Positions 52,263 through 60,834 of a DNA stretch of 64,000 nucleotides are shown in pieces. The notes under the pieces are model-generated. The model did no database searches. It saw nothing but the letters and a program-made list of their open reading frames with translations, and was not told where the DNA came from. Location: assembly GCF_006717145.1 (NCBI RefSeq), contig NZ_VFQF01000003.1, positions 992,001 to 1,056,000 of the forward strand, read 5' to 3'. The position numbers were made by a program, and so were the translations under genes. Each line of letters opens with the position of its first letter. Position 1 is the stretch's first letter. The stretch comes from Humibacillus xanthopallidus. Lineage in GTDB: Bacteria > Actinomycetota > Actinomycetes > Actinomycetales > Dermatophilaceae.

Positions 52263-52340
52263 CCCCTCGGCGGTCCGGGGGAGCGCTCGCCCGGGGTCCG
52301 CCGGACCGACCGGCGTCGACCCGGCGCGCCGCGCCGCACG

Positions 52341-53138
52341 CTAGATCCGCGAGGCGCCCACCGTCGGCAGCAGGCCGAAGCGGGCGAAGGCCAGCGACTC
52401 GGCGAGGTCGATGTCGCGCTGGTCGCGGGTGCCCTTGCGGGTCGACACCTCGACGACGACGTCGCCCTGCCACCCGGAGTCCGACAGCAGCTCGAGGACC
52501 TCGGTGCACGGCTGCGTGCCGCGCCCCGGCACGAGGTGCTCGTCCTTGAACGAGCCGAGCCCGTCGGCGAGATGCAGGTGCGCGAGCCGCGACCCCAGCG
52601 ACCGCACCATCTCGACGGCGTCGGAGCCCGCCGTGGCCGTGTGCGACAGGTCGATGACGACGTTGTCGTAGGGCTGCGTCGTCGGGTCCCAGTGCGGCAG
52701 GTAGGCGAGCACCTCGCGGCGGGCGGTGCGCCACGGATACATGTTCTCGACCGCGAGGCGCACGCCCGAGTCGCGCTCACGTTCCGCGATCCCCTCGACG
52801 AACCCGGCGGCATACTCCCGCTGCCAGCGGAAGGGCGGGTGCAGCACGACGGTGTCGGCGCCCACCTCGAGCGCCAGCTCGATGGAGCGGTCGACCTTGC
52901 CCCACGGGTCGGTGCCCCAGACCCGCTGAGTGAGCAGGAGCGTCGGCGCGTGCACCGACAGCACCGGTATGCCGTGCAGCTCGGCGAGCGCGTTGAGCGC
53001 CCCCGCCTCCTGGGTGACCGGGTCGGTCCAGACCATGATCTCGACACCGTCGTAGCCGAGGCGGTCGGCCGTCGCGAAGGCCGTCGCGACGTTGTCGGGA
53101 TAGACCGACGACGACGAGAGCCCGATGCGGATGGTCAT
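52341..53138 (-). CDS. Xylose-isomerase-like TIM-barrel sugar phosphate isomerase/epimerase
   Basis: This 265-residue AP-endonuclease-2/xylose-isomerase-like barrel has YDGVEIMVWTDP, LSVHAPTLLLTQRVWGTDPW, DTVVLHPPFRWQREYAAGF and LAVENMYPWR. The metal ligands likely include VIDLSHTATAGSDAV, LHLADGLGSFKDEHLVPGRG and VVVEVSTRK. ATG 53138 is chosen because GGAG lies nine bases upstream. It resembles Rv0498 of M. tuberculosis. The reaction is not known. Confidence 0.85.
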   Translation of the reverse strand: MTIRIGLSSSSVYPDNVATAFATADRLGYDGVEIMVWTDPVTQEAGALNALAELHGIPVLSVHAPTLLLTQRVWGTDPWGKVDRSIELALEVGADTVVLHPPFRWQREYAAGFVEGIAERERDSGVRLAVENMYPWRTARREVLAYLPHWDPTTQPYDNVVIDLSHTATAGSDAVEMVRSLGSRLAHLHLADGLGSFKDEHLVPGRGTQPCTEVLELLSDSGWQGDVVVEVSTRKGTRDQRDIDLAESLAFARFGLLPTVGASRI

Positions 53139-53192
53139 GGCGTCATTCTCCGTCACCGACCCCTCACGGCTCGCGCCGGGAGGGGTCCCGTC

Positions 53193-54419
53193 TCATGCGA
53201 GGCCGAGGGCGTGGGCCTCCTCGCGCAGGTCGTCGCGCACGCGCGGGTGGGCGCACTCCTCGATGATGTCGTGGCACTGCTCCCGCTCGCTGCGCCCCCA
53301 GAGCTGCGCCATGCCGTGCTCGGTGACGACCGCGCTCTGCTGGAAGCTCGTGACCGGCTCGTCGAGCAGAGGCACGATCGTCGACACGTCGGCCTTGGGG
53401 TGCCACGAGCGCAGCGCGATGAACGACTGCCCACCCTGGGAGTGCAGCGCCCCGACGATGAAGTCGGTCTGGCCGCCGAAGCCGGAGTGGATGCGGGCAT
53501 TGATGCGCGAGGCGTTCGCCTGGCCGAAGAGGTCGACCTCGAGCGCGGTGTTGACCGAGGTCATGTGTCGCTGCTGCGCGATGAGGCCGGGGTCGTTGGT
53601 CTTCTCGGTGCGCAGCATCCGCACCCGCGGGTTGTCGTGGATCCACTCGTAGAGCTCCGCCGAGCCGAAGCAGAACGACGTGACGAGCGGGTGGTCGCGG
53701 TCGAGCGCACCCGCGGCGTCGAGCGCGAGCACGCCGTCGGAGAACATCTCCGTCCACATCCGCAGGCCGCGCCGGCCGGTCAGCGCGCCGAGGGTCGCGT
53801 CGGGCACCCCACCGATGCCGAGCTGGAGCGTCGAGCCGTCGCGGACGTGGGCGGCGACACGCTCGCCGATGAGCCGGCTCTCGTCGTCGGGCTCGAGCGG
53901 GGCGTGGGTCGGCAGCGGCTCGTCGACCTCGATCGCGAGGTCGACGTACTCGATGGGCACGAGAGCGTCACCCGACGTCCGCGGCATCGAGCGGTTGAGC
54001 ACCGCCACCACGAGACCTCCGTGGGCGCGCACGGAGTCGATGGCGGCCGGCAGGATGTTGACCTCGAGCCCGAGGCTGAGGTGGCCCCCCTGCGGAGGGG
54101 TGCAGTGGATGAGCACGACGTCGGGCACGAGGGTGCGCGCGAAGAGCAGTGGCACGAGTGACAGGCGCGAGGGCACGTAGTGCAGCTGCGGGTGGTGACG
54201 CATACCGGGCCCGACGAAGCACGTCTCGGCCGTCACGCCCTCACGATCAGGTATGCCGCGTGGCGCGTTGAGCGCATGGATGATGTAGCGCTCCAGCGCC
54301 TCATCGACGGCCCGCACGCCCTCCCACGGGATGGCGGTGTTGCCGCTGACGACGATGCGCGGGTTGGTGGGCAGGGCACGCAACCGCGCCTGCAGGTCCT
54401 CCACGGTGACGGTCTGCAC
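53193..54419 (-). CDS. Acetyl-CoA hydrolase/CoA-transferase family protein
   Basis: This 408-residue family I CoA-transferase resembles acetyl-CoA hydrolases and 4-hydroxybutyrate CoA-transferases. The core shows LVPDVVLIHCTPPQGGHLSLG, LQLGIGGVPDATLGALTGRR and the active-glutamate region RMWTEMFSDGVLALD. HSGFGGQTDFIVGALHSQGG is the GxGGQ CoA-binding loop, and the tail has VVTEHGMAQLWGRS. GTG 54419 is the start. It would move CoA between short-chain acids or hydrolyse acyl-CoA. Confidence 0.9.
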   Translation of the reverse strand: MQTVTVEDLQARLRALPTNPRIVVSGNTAIPWEGVRAVDEALERYIIHALNAPRGIPDREGVTAETCFVGPGMRHHPQLHYVPSRLSLVPLLFARTLVPDVVLIHCTPPQGGHLSLGLEVNILPAAIDSVRAHGGLVVAVLNRSMPRTSGDALVPIEYVDLAIEVDEPLPTHAPLEPDDESRLIGERVAAHVRDGSTLQLGIGGVPDATLGALTGRRGLRMWTEMFSDGVLALDAAGALDRDHPLVTSFCFGSAELYEWIHDNPRVRMLRTEKTNDPGLIAQQRHMTSVNTALEVDLFGQANASRINARIHSGFGGQTDFIVGALHSQGGQSFIALRSWHPKADVSTIVPLLDEPVTSFQQSAVVTEHGMAQLWGRSEREQCHDIIEECAHPRVRDDLREEAHALGLA

Positions 54420-54453
54420 CCTTCCATCGTGGCGCAGACCGGCTCCGGACGGG

Positions 54454-55443
54454 TCAGCTTGCCCTCTTCGTCGCTGCCTTCTTGGTCACAGTGCCCGAGG
54501 TGGACTTCTTGGCGGCCGTCTTCTTGGCGGCGGTCTTGGCCGTCGTCGTCTTGGCCGTCGCCTTCTTCGTGGTGGACTTCGTGGCGGCCGTCTTCGTCGC
54601 GCCCGCCTCGTCGTCCGTGGAGGGCGTCGAGGGCGTCGTCTCGCCGGAGGCGGCGCCCGGACCGGCCTTGGCGGCCTTGGCCTTGTCGACGCTGCGCTGC
54701 AGGGCGGCGAGCAGGTCGACGACCTCGGTCTCCTCACCCTCCGCCTCGGGTGTCGTCGTGATCTCGCCGCCCTCGATCTTGCTCGCGACGAGGGCCTCGA
54801 CGGCCTCGGAGTAGTCGTCCTCGAACTCGTCGGGCACGTAGTCGCCCGACAGCGAGTCGACGAGGGAGGACGCCATGGCGAGCTCCTTGGCCGTCGCGTG
54901 GGTCTCCTCCGACAGCGACTCGAACTCCGGCGCACGCACCTCGTCGGCCCAGAGCAGTGTCTGGAGCACGATGACGCCGTCACGCACCCGCAGCACGGCG
55001 AGGGTCATGCGCGAGCGCACCGACACCGTCACGAGCGCCATGCGGTCGGCCTTCTCGAGCGCGTCACGCAGCAGCACGTAGGGCTTGAGGCCGGTCTTGT
55101 CGGGCTCGAGGTAGTAGGACTTGTCGAACAGCAGTGGGTCGATCTGCTCGGACGGCACGAACTTCTCGATCGAGATCTCCTTCGTCGAGCGCGACGGGAG
55201 ACTCCTCATGTCCTCGTCCGAGAGGACGACCATCTGGCCGTCGGCGGCTTCGTACCCCTTGGCGATGTCGGAGTAGGCCACCTCCTCGCCGTCGATCGCG
55301 CAGACCCGCTTGTAGCGGATCCGGCCGCCGTCCTTCTCGTGGACCTGCCGGAACTGCACGTCGTGGTTCTCGGTCGCCGAGAAGAGACGGACCGGGACAT
55401 TGACGAGTCCGAAGGACACCGCGCCTTTCCAGATGGCTCGCAT
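54454..55443 (-). CDS. ku: Ku protein for non-homologous end joining
   Basis: This 329-residue bacterial Ku binds DNA ends as a homodimer and recruits LigD activities. It opens MRAIWKGAVSFGLVNVPVRL, with the core containing QFRQVHEKDGGRIRYKRVCA, YYLEPDKTGLKPYVLLRDAL and LWADEVRAPEFESLSEE. After the minimal Ku part (about residue 260) comes a Lys/Ala/Thr tail such as TTKKATAKTTTAKTAAKKTA, the histone-H1-like extension known in actinobacterial Ku. ATG 55443 faces the ligase gene across only 18 bases. Confidence 0.96.
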   Translation of the reverse strand: MRAIWKGAVSFGLVNVPVRLFSATENHDVQFRQVHEKDGGRIRYKRVCAIDGEEVAYSDIAKGYEAADGQMVVLSDEDMRSLPSRSTKEISIEKFVPSEQIDPLLFDKSYYLEPDKTGLKPYVLLRDALEKADRMALVTVSVRSRMTLAVLRVRDGVIVLQTLLWADEVRAPEFESLSEETHATAKELAMASSLVDSLSGDYVPDEFEDDYSEAVEALVASKIEGGEITTTPEAEGEETEVVDLLAALQRSVDKAKAAKAGPGAASGETTPSTPSTDDEAGATKTAATKSTTKKATAKTTTAKTAAKKTAAKKSTSGTVTKKAATKRAS

Positions 55444-55461
55444 GAGAACAAGAATGCACCC

Positions 55462-56409
55462 ATGCGCCCCATGCTTGCGACGCCGACGGTGACCATTCCG
55501 TCCGGCGACGCCTGGCAGCACGAGGTCAAGTGGGACGGTATGCGGGTGCTGGCCGACGTCTCCGAGGGCGGGCTGACCGTGTGGTCGCGCACCGAGCGCG
55601 ACGTCACGGTCGCCTTTCCCGAGCTCCACGAGCTCGCCACGGAGTACGCCGACATGCTCCTCGACGGCGAGATCGTCTCGATGCAGGGCGGCACGCCGTC
55701 GTTCGCCGCCCTCGCCGAGCGCTTCCACGTCACCGACGCGCGCAAGGCCCGCCAGCTCGCGGAGCAGGCGCCGGTGACGCTCATGACCTTCGACCTGCTC
55801 CGCCTCTACGGGGTCGAGCTGATGGACCGCCCCTGGAGCGACCGGAGGGCGACGCTCGAGCGGCTCGAGCTCGACAACCCGAGGTGGCAGACGCCGCCGA
55901 CCTTCGACGACGGTGGCGTGCTCCACGAGGCGACGAAGGAGCAGGGCCTCGAGGGCATCGTCTCCAAGCGGGTCGACTCCCGCTACACCCCGGGGGTGCG
56001 AAGTCCCTTCTGGCTCAAGTCTCCTCACCGCGGCACCGTGTCGGTCGTCATCGGCGGCTGGCGACCCGAGTCGACCGGAACGGTCCGCACCCGACTGGGC
56101 GCCGTGCTCGTGGGGGTGCCCGGGCCGGGCGGTCTGCGCTATCTCGGACGCGTCGGCTCCGGCCTCGCCGGCAAGCTGGGCACGGCACTGATGCGTGAGC
56201 TCGAGCCCCTCGCCTCCGACGAGTCGCCTTTCGGCACAGAGGTGCCCGCGGTCGATGCCCTCGGAGCGACGTGGGTGCGTCCGGTACTCGTCGCCGACGT
56301 GCAGTCGCTGGGGCTCGGCGGTCAGGGCAGACTGCGCCAGCCGGCATACAAGGGCTTGCGGGTGGACCTCACGCCCGGCGACGTGGACGCCCAAGGGCTC
56401 GGTGAGTGA
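55462..56409 (+). CDS. ATP-dependent DNA ligase domain of split LigD
   Basis: This 315-residue ATP-dependent ligase seals breaks. Motif I is EVKWDGMRVLADV, with the adenylated Lys near residue 24. LLDGEIV and FDLLRLYG follow, then EGIVSKRVDSRYTPGVRSPF and LKSPHRGTVSVVIGGWRPES. The OB-fold part includes RYLGRVGSGLAG. It is the ligase domain alone, without polymerase or phosphoesterase. It is divergent from ku and overlaps the polymerase gene, forming a NHEJ unit. Confidence 0.93.
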   Translation: MRPMLATPTVTIPSGDAWQHEVKWDGMRVLADVSEGGLTVWSRTERDVTVAFPELHELATEYADMLLDGEIVSMQGGTPSFAALAERFHVTDARKARQLAEQAPVTLMTFDLLRLYGVELMDRPWSDRRATLERLELDNPRWQTPPTFDDGGVLHEATKEQGLEGIVSKRVDSRYTPGVRSPFWLKSPHRGTVSVVIGGWRPESTGTVRTRLGAVLVGVPGPGGLRYLGRVGSGLAGKLGTALMRELEPLASDESPFGTEVPAVDALGATWVRPVLVADVQSLGLGGQGRLRQPAYKGLRVDLTPGDVDAQGLGE

Positions 56410-57353
56410 TGGCCTACGAGCCCACGAAGGTCACGGTCGAGGTCGAGGGCCGCCGGCTGCGGCTGTCGAGCCTCGAGAAGGTCATGTTCCCGCGCACCGG
56501 CACGACGAAGGCGCAGGTGCTCGACTACTACGCCCGCATCGGGCCGGTGATCCTGCCCCACCTGCGCGACCGCGCCGTGACGCGAATCCGCTTCCCGCAC
56601 GGTGTCGGTGACATGCAGTTCTTCGAGAAGAACATCCCCGCCGGCACCCCTGCGTGGATCCGGCGGGCCGGTCGCGACCCCGTGTTCCCGCTCATCGACG
56701 ACCTCGCCGGGCTGACCTACTTCGCCAACCTCAACTCCCTCGAGCTCCACGTGCACCAGTGGCGCTACGAGGGGGAGGGGCGCGACGCCGTGCCGCTGAA
56801 CCCCGATCGGCTCGTCATCGACCTCGACCCGGGGCCGGGCACCGGCCTGCTCGAGTGCGCGCGGGTCGCCCTCATCGTGCGCGAGCGCCTCGGGCGCATC
56901 GGCCTCGACACCGTGCCGGTGACGAGCGGCAGCAAGGGCCTCCAGCTGTATGCCGTCCTGCCCGGCGCCCACACGAGCGACGAGGTCCGCGACACCGTGC
57001 AGCAGCTCGCCCAGGAGCTGACCAAGGCCCACCCCGACCTCGTCGTGTGGAAGATGGCCAAGGAGCTGCGCCCGGGCAAGGTGTTCCTCGACTGGAGCCA
57101 GAACGTCGCGGCCAAGACGACGGTGTGCCCCTACTCCCTGCGGGGCCGCGACGAGCCGACCGTGGCGGCGCCCCGCTCGTGGGCCGAGATCGAGGCGGGG
57201 GCGGAGGGATCCGGCGGCACGGGCGCCTCGGGTGGCCCTGACGGCCCTGACGGCGCCGGCGGCGCCGGCGGCGGGGGGCTGGCGCAGCTGCGGATGGACG
57301 AGGTGCTGGCTCGCGTGGAGGCCGACGGGGACCTCGCGGAGAGCATCACCTGA
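56409..57353 (+). CDS. LigD polymerase domain (primase-polymerase) as a separate protein
   Basis: This 314-residue protein is the AEP-type polymerase of LigD, which fills ends during NHEJ. It has LSSLEKVMFPRTGTTKAQVL, the catalytic DxD in RLVIDLDPGPGTG, TSGSKGLQLYAVLPG and WSQNVAAKTTVCPYSLRG. A Gly/Asp-rich linker (GGPDGPDGAGGAGGGG) and a short tail end it. The stop of the ligase gene shares its last A with ATG 56409. No phosphoesterase domain is present, so LigD is split and, within this window, incomplete. Confidence 0.93.
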   Translation: MAYEPTKVTVEVEGRRLRLSSLEKVMFPRTGTTKAQVLDYYARIGPVILPHLRDRAVTRIRFPHGVGDMQFFEKNIPAGTPAWIRRAGRDPVFPLIDDLAGLTYFANLNSLELHVHQWRYEGEGRDAVPLNPDRLVIDLDPGPGTGLLECARVALIVRERLGRIGLDTVPVTSGSKGLQLYAVLPGAHTSDEVRDTVQQLAQELTKAHPDLVVWKMAKELRPGKVFLDWSQNVAAKTTVCPYSLRGRDEPTVAAPRSWAEIEAGAEGSGGTGASGGPDGPDGAGGAGGGGLAQLRMDEVLARVEADGDLAESIT

Positions 57354-57403
57354 CTTCCTCTGCCGTGGCGCCTGGGATGGGGTCCTCGCGGAGCCCGGAC
57401 ACG

Positions 57404-57436
57404 CGAACGGCCCGGCGGTCGCCGCCGGGCCGTTCG
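57404..57436. terminator. Hairpin between convergent polymerase and lsr2 genes
   Basis: CGAACGGCCCGGCGG and its exact complement surround TCG, with no mismatch. The placement between convergent genes suits a bidirectional terminator. Confidence 0.85.
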
Positions 57437-57472
57437 AGGTGGTGCGGTGTTCTTCTCTTGGCGCTGGGCCGG

Positions 57473-57811
57473 TCAGTGGGCCTTGTCGTAGGCCGCCTGG
57501 ACCTCGGCCGAGATGCGGCCGCGGTCCGACACCTGGTGCCCGTTGGCCCGAGCCCACTCGCGCACTGCACCGAGGTCGCCGCGCTTGGCGCCGCCGGCCG
57601 AGGCGGAGCGGCGTCGCGACGTGGACCGGCTGCCCGAGCCGCTGCGACGGGCGTGGCCCGTCCACGTGGCGAACTCGTCGCGCAGCTTCTTGGCGTGCTT
57701 GTCCGAAAGGTCGATCTCGTACGAGATTCCGTCGAGCGAGAAAGACACTGTCTCGGCGGCGTCACCGCCGTCGAGGTCGTCGATCAACTTCACTTCGACA
57801 CGCTGAGCCAT
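57473..57811 (-). CDS. lsr2: Lsr2 nucleoid-associated silencer
   Basis: This 112-residue Lsr2 is an H-NS-like protein that bridges DNA and silences AT-rich, often acquired, genes. The N-terminal dimer domain AQRVEVKLIDDLDGGDAAET, with FSLDGISYEIDLSDKHAKKL, is joined by an Arg/Ser-rich linker to the AT-hook-like DNA-binding domain. That domain includes REWARANGHQVSDRGRIS, with the minor-groove RGR. Upstream DNA to 57950 is noticeably AT-rich, consistent with autoregulation. Confidence 0.97.
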   Translation of the reverse strand: MAQRVEVKLIDDLDGGDAAETVSFSLDGISYEIDLSDKHAKKLRDEFATWTGHARRSGSGSRSTSRRRSASAGGAKRGDLGAVREWARANGHQVSDRGRISAEVQAAYDKAH

Positions 57812-57950
57812 GTTTCTCCATCTGCATTGTCTTGTAGGAGGGGTTTTATCCGCGTCGACAACCCGCGGACAAGATCAATTTACACTCCCACGGCGCAGGA
57901 AAGGCTTTACACGGTATGCAGATCGTGAATCACTTTGACGTGTCACGTAC

Positions 57951-58178
57951 TCAGCGGGCTGTGATATCCGGTGCCGCGCCCCCGGTCCGGTCATCGCTGG
58001 TAGTAAGGGGTGCGGATTGTGTGCCGGTGTCAGCCAGTTGGTGCTCCTTCTCCCATTTCGCGTGCGCAATGCGCTCGCGACGGTCGCCCTCGAGAATGCT
58101 CTTGATGACGAAGTAGAAGAGCGTGGCCATGCCGATGGTCGGCACGAGTGCGAGCACGTAGGGCATGACGGAGTCCAT
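57951..58178 (-). CDS. Small single-TM protein
   Basis: This 75-residue protein has one membrane helix (VMPYVLALVPTIGMATLFYFVI) and a charged cytoplasmic tail with GDRRERIAHAKWEKEHQL. ATG 58178 starts just before the helix; longer frames would put it behind an Arg/Ala stretch. Such small proteins commonly sit between lsr2 and radA-like genes in actinobacteria, but I know no function for it. It is divergent from radA, about 80 bases away. Confidence 0.7.
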   Translation of the reverse strand: MDSVMPYVLALVPTIGMATLFYFVIKSILEGDRRERIAHAKWEKEHQLADTGTQSAPLTTSDDRTGGAAPDITAR

Positions 58179-58260
58179 GTCGCCATTTTCGCACGGGATC
58201 TCGAGCGGACGACCAGCGCGGCGGGCCCCGATGTCGGAGGGGGCCCGTACGGTGGCGGCC

Positions 58261-59676
58261 ATGGCAACGAGGACGGCGTCGCGGCGCACGGCAGGCTACC
58301 GCTGTTCGGAGTGTGGGTGGAGCGCGGTGAAGTGGGTGGGTCGATGTGGCGAGTGCCAGGCCTGGGGGAGCGTGGCCGAGGTCGGCGATGCGCCGGCGCG
58401 CACGACAGCCGCCACCGCGGTCTCCCCGGCGCCCCCCATCGGTGAGGTCGACCTCACGCGCGCGGCGGCGCGGCCCACGGGTGTCGGCGAGTTCGACCGG
58501 GTGCTCGGCGGCGGGCTGGTGCCCGGGTCGGTCGTGCTCGTCGCGGGCGAGCCCGGCGTCGGCAAGTCGACCCTGCTGCTCGACGTCGCCGCGCGCGCCG
58601 CCCGCGGGGGCGCCGCGGTGCTCTACGTCAGTGGCGAGGAGTCGGCCGCCCAGGTGCGCGGCCGGGCCGAGCGCATCGACGCGATGGCTTCGACCCTCTA
58701 CCTCGCCGCCGAGACCGACCTCGCGACCGTGCTCGGCCACATCGAGGCTCGCTCGCCAGACCTGCTCGTCGTCGACTCCGTGCAGACGGTGGCGAGCGCC
58801 GAGATCGAGGGGCAGGCCGGCAACGTCTCGCAGGTGCGTGAGGTCGCGGCCAGCCTCATCCGCGCCGCCAAGGAGCGCGGCATGGCCGTGCTCCTCGTCG
58901 GCCACGTCACCAAGGACGGCTCGATCGCCGGCCCCCGGGTGCTCGAGCACCTCGTCGACGTCGTCGTGCAGTTCGAGGGCGACCGGCACTCGCGGCTGCG
59001 ACTGGTCCGCGCGGTGAAGAACCGCTTCGGCCCCACCGACGAGGTCGGCTGCTTCGACCTCTCCGACGTCGGCATCGTCGGCCTGCCCGACCCGAGCGGG
59101 CTCTTCCTCACCCGGCGCGACCTCGCCGTTGCCGGCACCTGCGTCACCGTCACGCTCGAGGGTCGCCGCCCGCTCGTGGCCGAGGTCCAGGCGCTCGTCG
59201 CACCCTCGACGCTGCCGTCGCCGCGGCGCACCTCGAGCGGCCTCGACGCCGCACGCCTCGCCATGATCATCGCCGTGCTCGACAAGCGTGCCGGTGCCCC
59301 GGTGGGCTCTCGCGACATCTTCGCGGCCACCGTGGGTGGGGTGAGGCTCACCGAGCCCGCCGCCGACCTCGCCATCGTGTGCGCCGTCGCCTCCTCGGTC
59401 ATCGACCGTCCCCTCGCCACCGACGTCATCGCCCTCGGGGAGGTCGGCCTCGCCGGCGAGGTGCGCCGGGTGACCGGGCTGCAGCGCCGGCTGGCCGAGG
59501 CGGCGCGCCTCGGCTTCCGGCACGCGCTCGTGCCTCCGGGCAGCCTCGACGGTGGTCTCGCGCTGCCCGACGGCATCCGCACGCACGAGGTGGGTGACGT
59601 GCCGCGCGCGATCGAGGCGATGGGCCGCCTGGCCGGGCCGCGGCCAACAGACACGCACGCCGTTGCCAGCGTCTAG
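58261..59676 (+). CDS. radA: DNA repair protein RadA (Sms)
   Basis: This 471-residue RecA-like helicase drives branch migration in recombination. It begins with a C4 zinc finger (YRCSECGWSAVKWVGRCGEC), then Walker A GEPGVGKSTLLLDVA near residue 97, the RadA-specific KNRFG in VRAVKNRFGPTDEVG and a C-terminal Lon-like domain (VGLAGEVRRVTGLQRRLAEA). ATG 58261 is chosen since the Zn finger follows after 15 residues. disA follows, as in most actinobacteria and Bacillus; RadA is known to affect DisA activity. Confidence 0.97.
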   Translation: MATRTASRRTAGYRCSECGWSAVKWVGRCGECQAWGSVAEVGDAPARTTAATAVSPAPPIGEVDLTRAAARPTGVGEFDRVLGGGLVPGSVVLVAGEPGVGKSTLLLDVAARAARGGAAVLYVSGEESAAQVRGRAERIDAMASTLYLAAETDLATVLGHIEARSPDLLVVDSVQTVASAEIEGQAGNVSQVREVAASLIRAAKERGMAVLLVGHVTKDGSIAGPRVLEHLVDVVVQFEGDRHSRLRLVRAVKNRFGPTDEVGCFDLSDVGIVGLPDPSGLFLTRRDLAVAGTCVTVTLEGRRPLVAEVQALVAPSTLPSPRRTSSGLDAARLAMIIAVLDKRAGAPVGSRDIFAATVGGVRLTEPAADLAIVCAVASSVIDRPLATDVIALGEVGLAGEVRRVTGLQRRLAEAARLGFRHALVPPGSLDGGLALPDGIRTHEVGDVPRAIEAMGRLAGPRPTDTHAVASV

Positions 59677-59731
59677 ACTGCGTGCGACCGGGGTGGTCGC
59701 GCTCGGCGCCCCCCTCGCTGACAGGGATGTG

Positions 59732-60808
59732 ATGGACCGCAACGACGAGCTGCTGCTGCGTGCAGCCCTTGCTGCCGTTGCTCCCGGCACCGAGCTGCGT
59801 GACAGCCTCGAGCGCATCCTGCGGGGGCGCACCGGCGCCCTCATCGTGCTCGGCTACGACCGCACCGTCGACTCGATCTGCACCGGCGGCTTCGTGCTCG
59901 ACGTCGAGTTCTCGGCCACGCGCGTGCGCGAGCTGTGCAAGATGGACGGCGCCGTCGTGCTCGACCGTGAGGGCACGCGCATCCTTCGCGCGGCGACCCA
60001 GCTCGTGCCCGACTCGAGCATCGAGACGACCGAGTCGGGCACCCGCCACCGCACGGCCGAGCGCGTGGCCAAGCAGACCGGCTTCCCCGTCATCTCGGTC
60101 AGCCAGTCGATGGGCGTCGTCGCGCTCTACGTCGGCGACCTGCGCCACGTCATCGAGGGCTCCCCGACGACCCTGTCGCGCGCCGACCAGGCCCTGCAGA
60201 CCCTCGAGCGCTACAAGGCGCGTCTCGACGAGGTCACCGGCACGCTCTCGGCCCTCGAGATCGAGGACCTCGTTACGATCCGCGACGTCACGGCGGTTCT
60301 CCAGCGCCTCGAGATGGTGCGTCGCATCTCGGCCGAGATCCAGGACTACGTCGTCGAGCTCGGCACCGACGGGCGCCTGCTCTCCCTCCAGCTCGAGGAG
60401 CTCATCGGCGGCCTCGGCAACGACCGCGAGCTCGTCATCCGCGACTACCTCCCGGCCACCAAGTCGGGTCTCGGCCTCGACGACGCGCTCGGGAACCTCC
60501 AGGAGCTCAACTCCGTCGAGCTGCTCGACCTCGCGGCCGGTGCACGAGCCGTCGGCTTCTCCGTCGTCGGTGACAGCCTCGACGCGCCGGTGAGCCCCCA
60601 GGGCTACCGGCTGCTCACCAAGGTGCCGCGCCTACCCACCGCGATCGTCGACCGCCTCGTCGCCCACTTCGAGTCCCTCCAGCGCCTGCTCGCCGCCGGC
60701 ATCGAGGACCTCATGCTCGTCGACGGCGTCGGCGAGGGCCGTGCGCGCGCGGTGCGCGAGGGCCTCTCGCGCCTCGCGGAGTCGAGCATCCTCGAGCGCT
60801 ACGTCTGA
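59732..60808 (+). CDS. disA: Diadenylate cyclase DisA
   Basis: This 358-residue protein makes cyclic di-AMP from two ATP and scans DNA for branched structures. The DAC domain has KMDGAVVLDREGTRILRAAT with the DGA motif and the GTRHRTAERVAKQTGF motif. A helical spine and a C-terminal helix-hairpin-helix DNA-binding domain (DLMLVDGVGEGRARAVREGL) follow. ATG 59732 is chosen; GTG 59729 directly before it is in frame. It lies between radA and mutY and so links second-messenger signalling to DNA repair. Confidence 0.97.
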   Translation: MDRNDELLLRAALAAVAPGTELRDSLERILRGRTGALIVLGYDRTVDSICTGGFVLDVEFSATRVRELCKMDGAVVLDREGTRILRAATQLVPDSSIETTESGTRHRTAERVAKQTGFPVISVSQSMGVVALYVGDLRHVIEGSPTTLSRADQALQTLERYKARLDEVTGTLSALEIEDLVTIRDVTAVLQRLEMVRRISAEIQDYVVELGTDGRLLSLQLEELIGGLGNDRELVIRDYLPATKSGLGLDDALGNLQELNSVELLDLAAGARAVGFSVVGDSLDAPVSPQGYRLLTKVPRLPTAIVDRLVAHFESLQRLLAAGIEDLMLVDGVGEGRARAVREGLSRLAESSILERYV

Positions 60809-60834
60809 CCGGCTCCGCCGCCTTCCCCTGCCGT

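Noticed and set aside
52263-52340. Terminator between the SDR and isomerase genes.
   Set aside because: Only a weak CGGTCC/GGACCG pairing with mismatches is seen, not enough to list as a feature.
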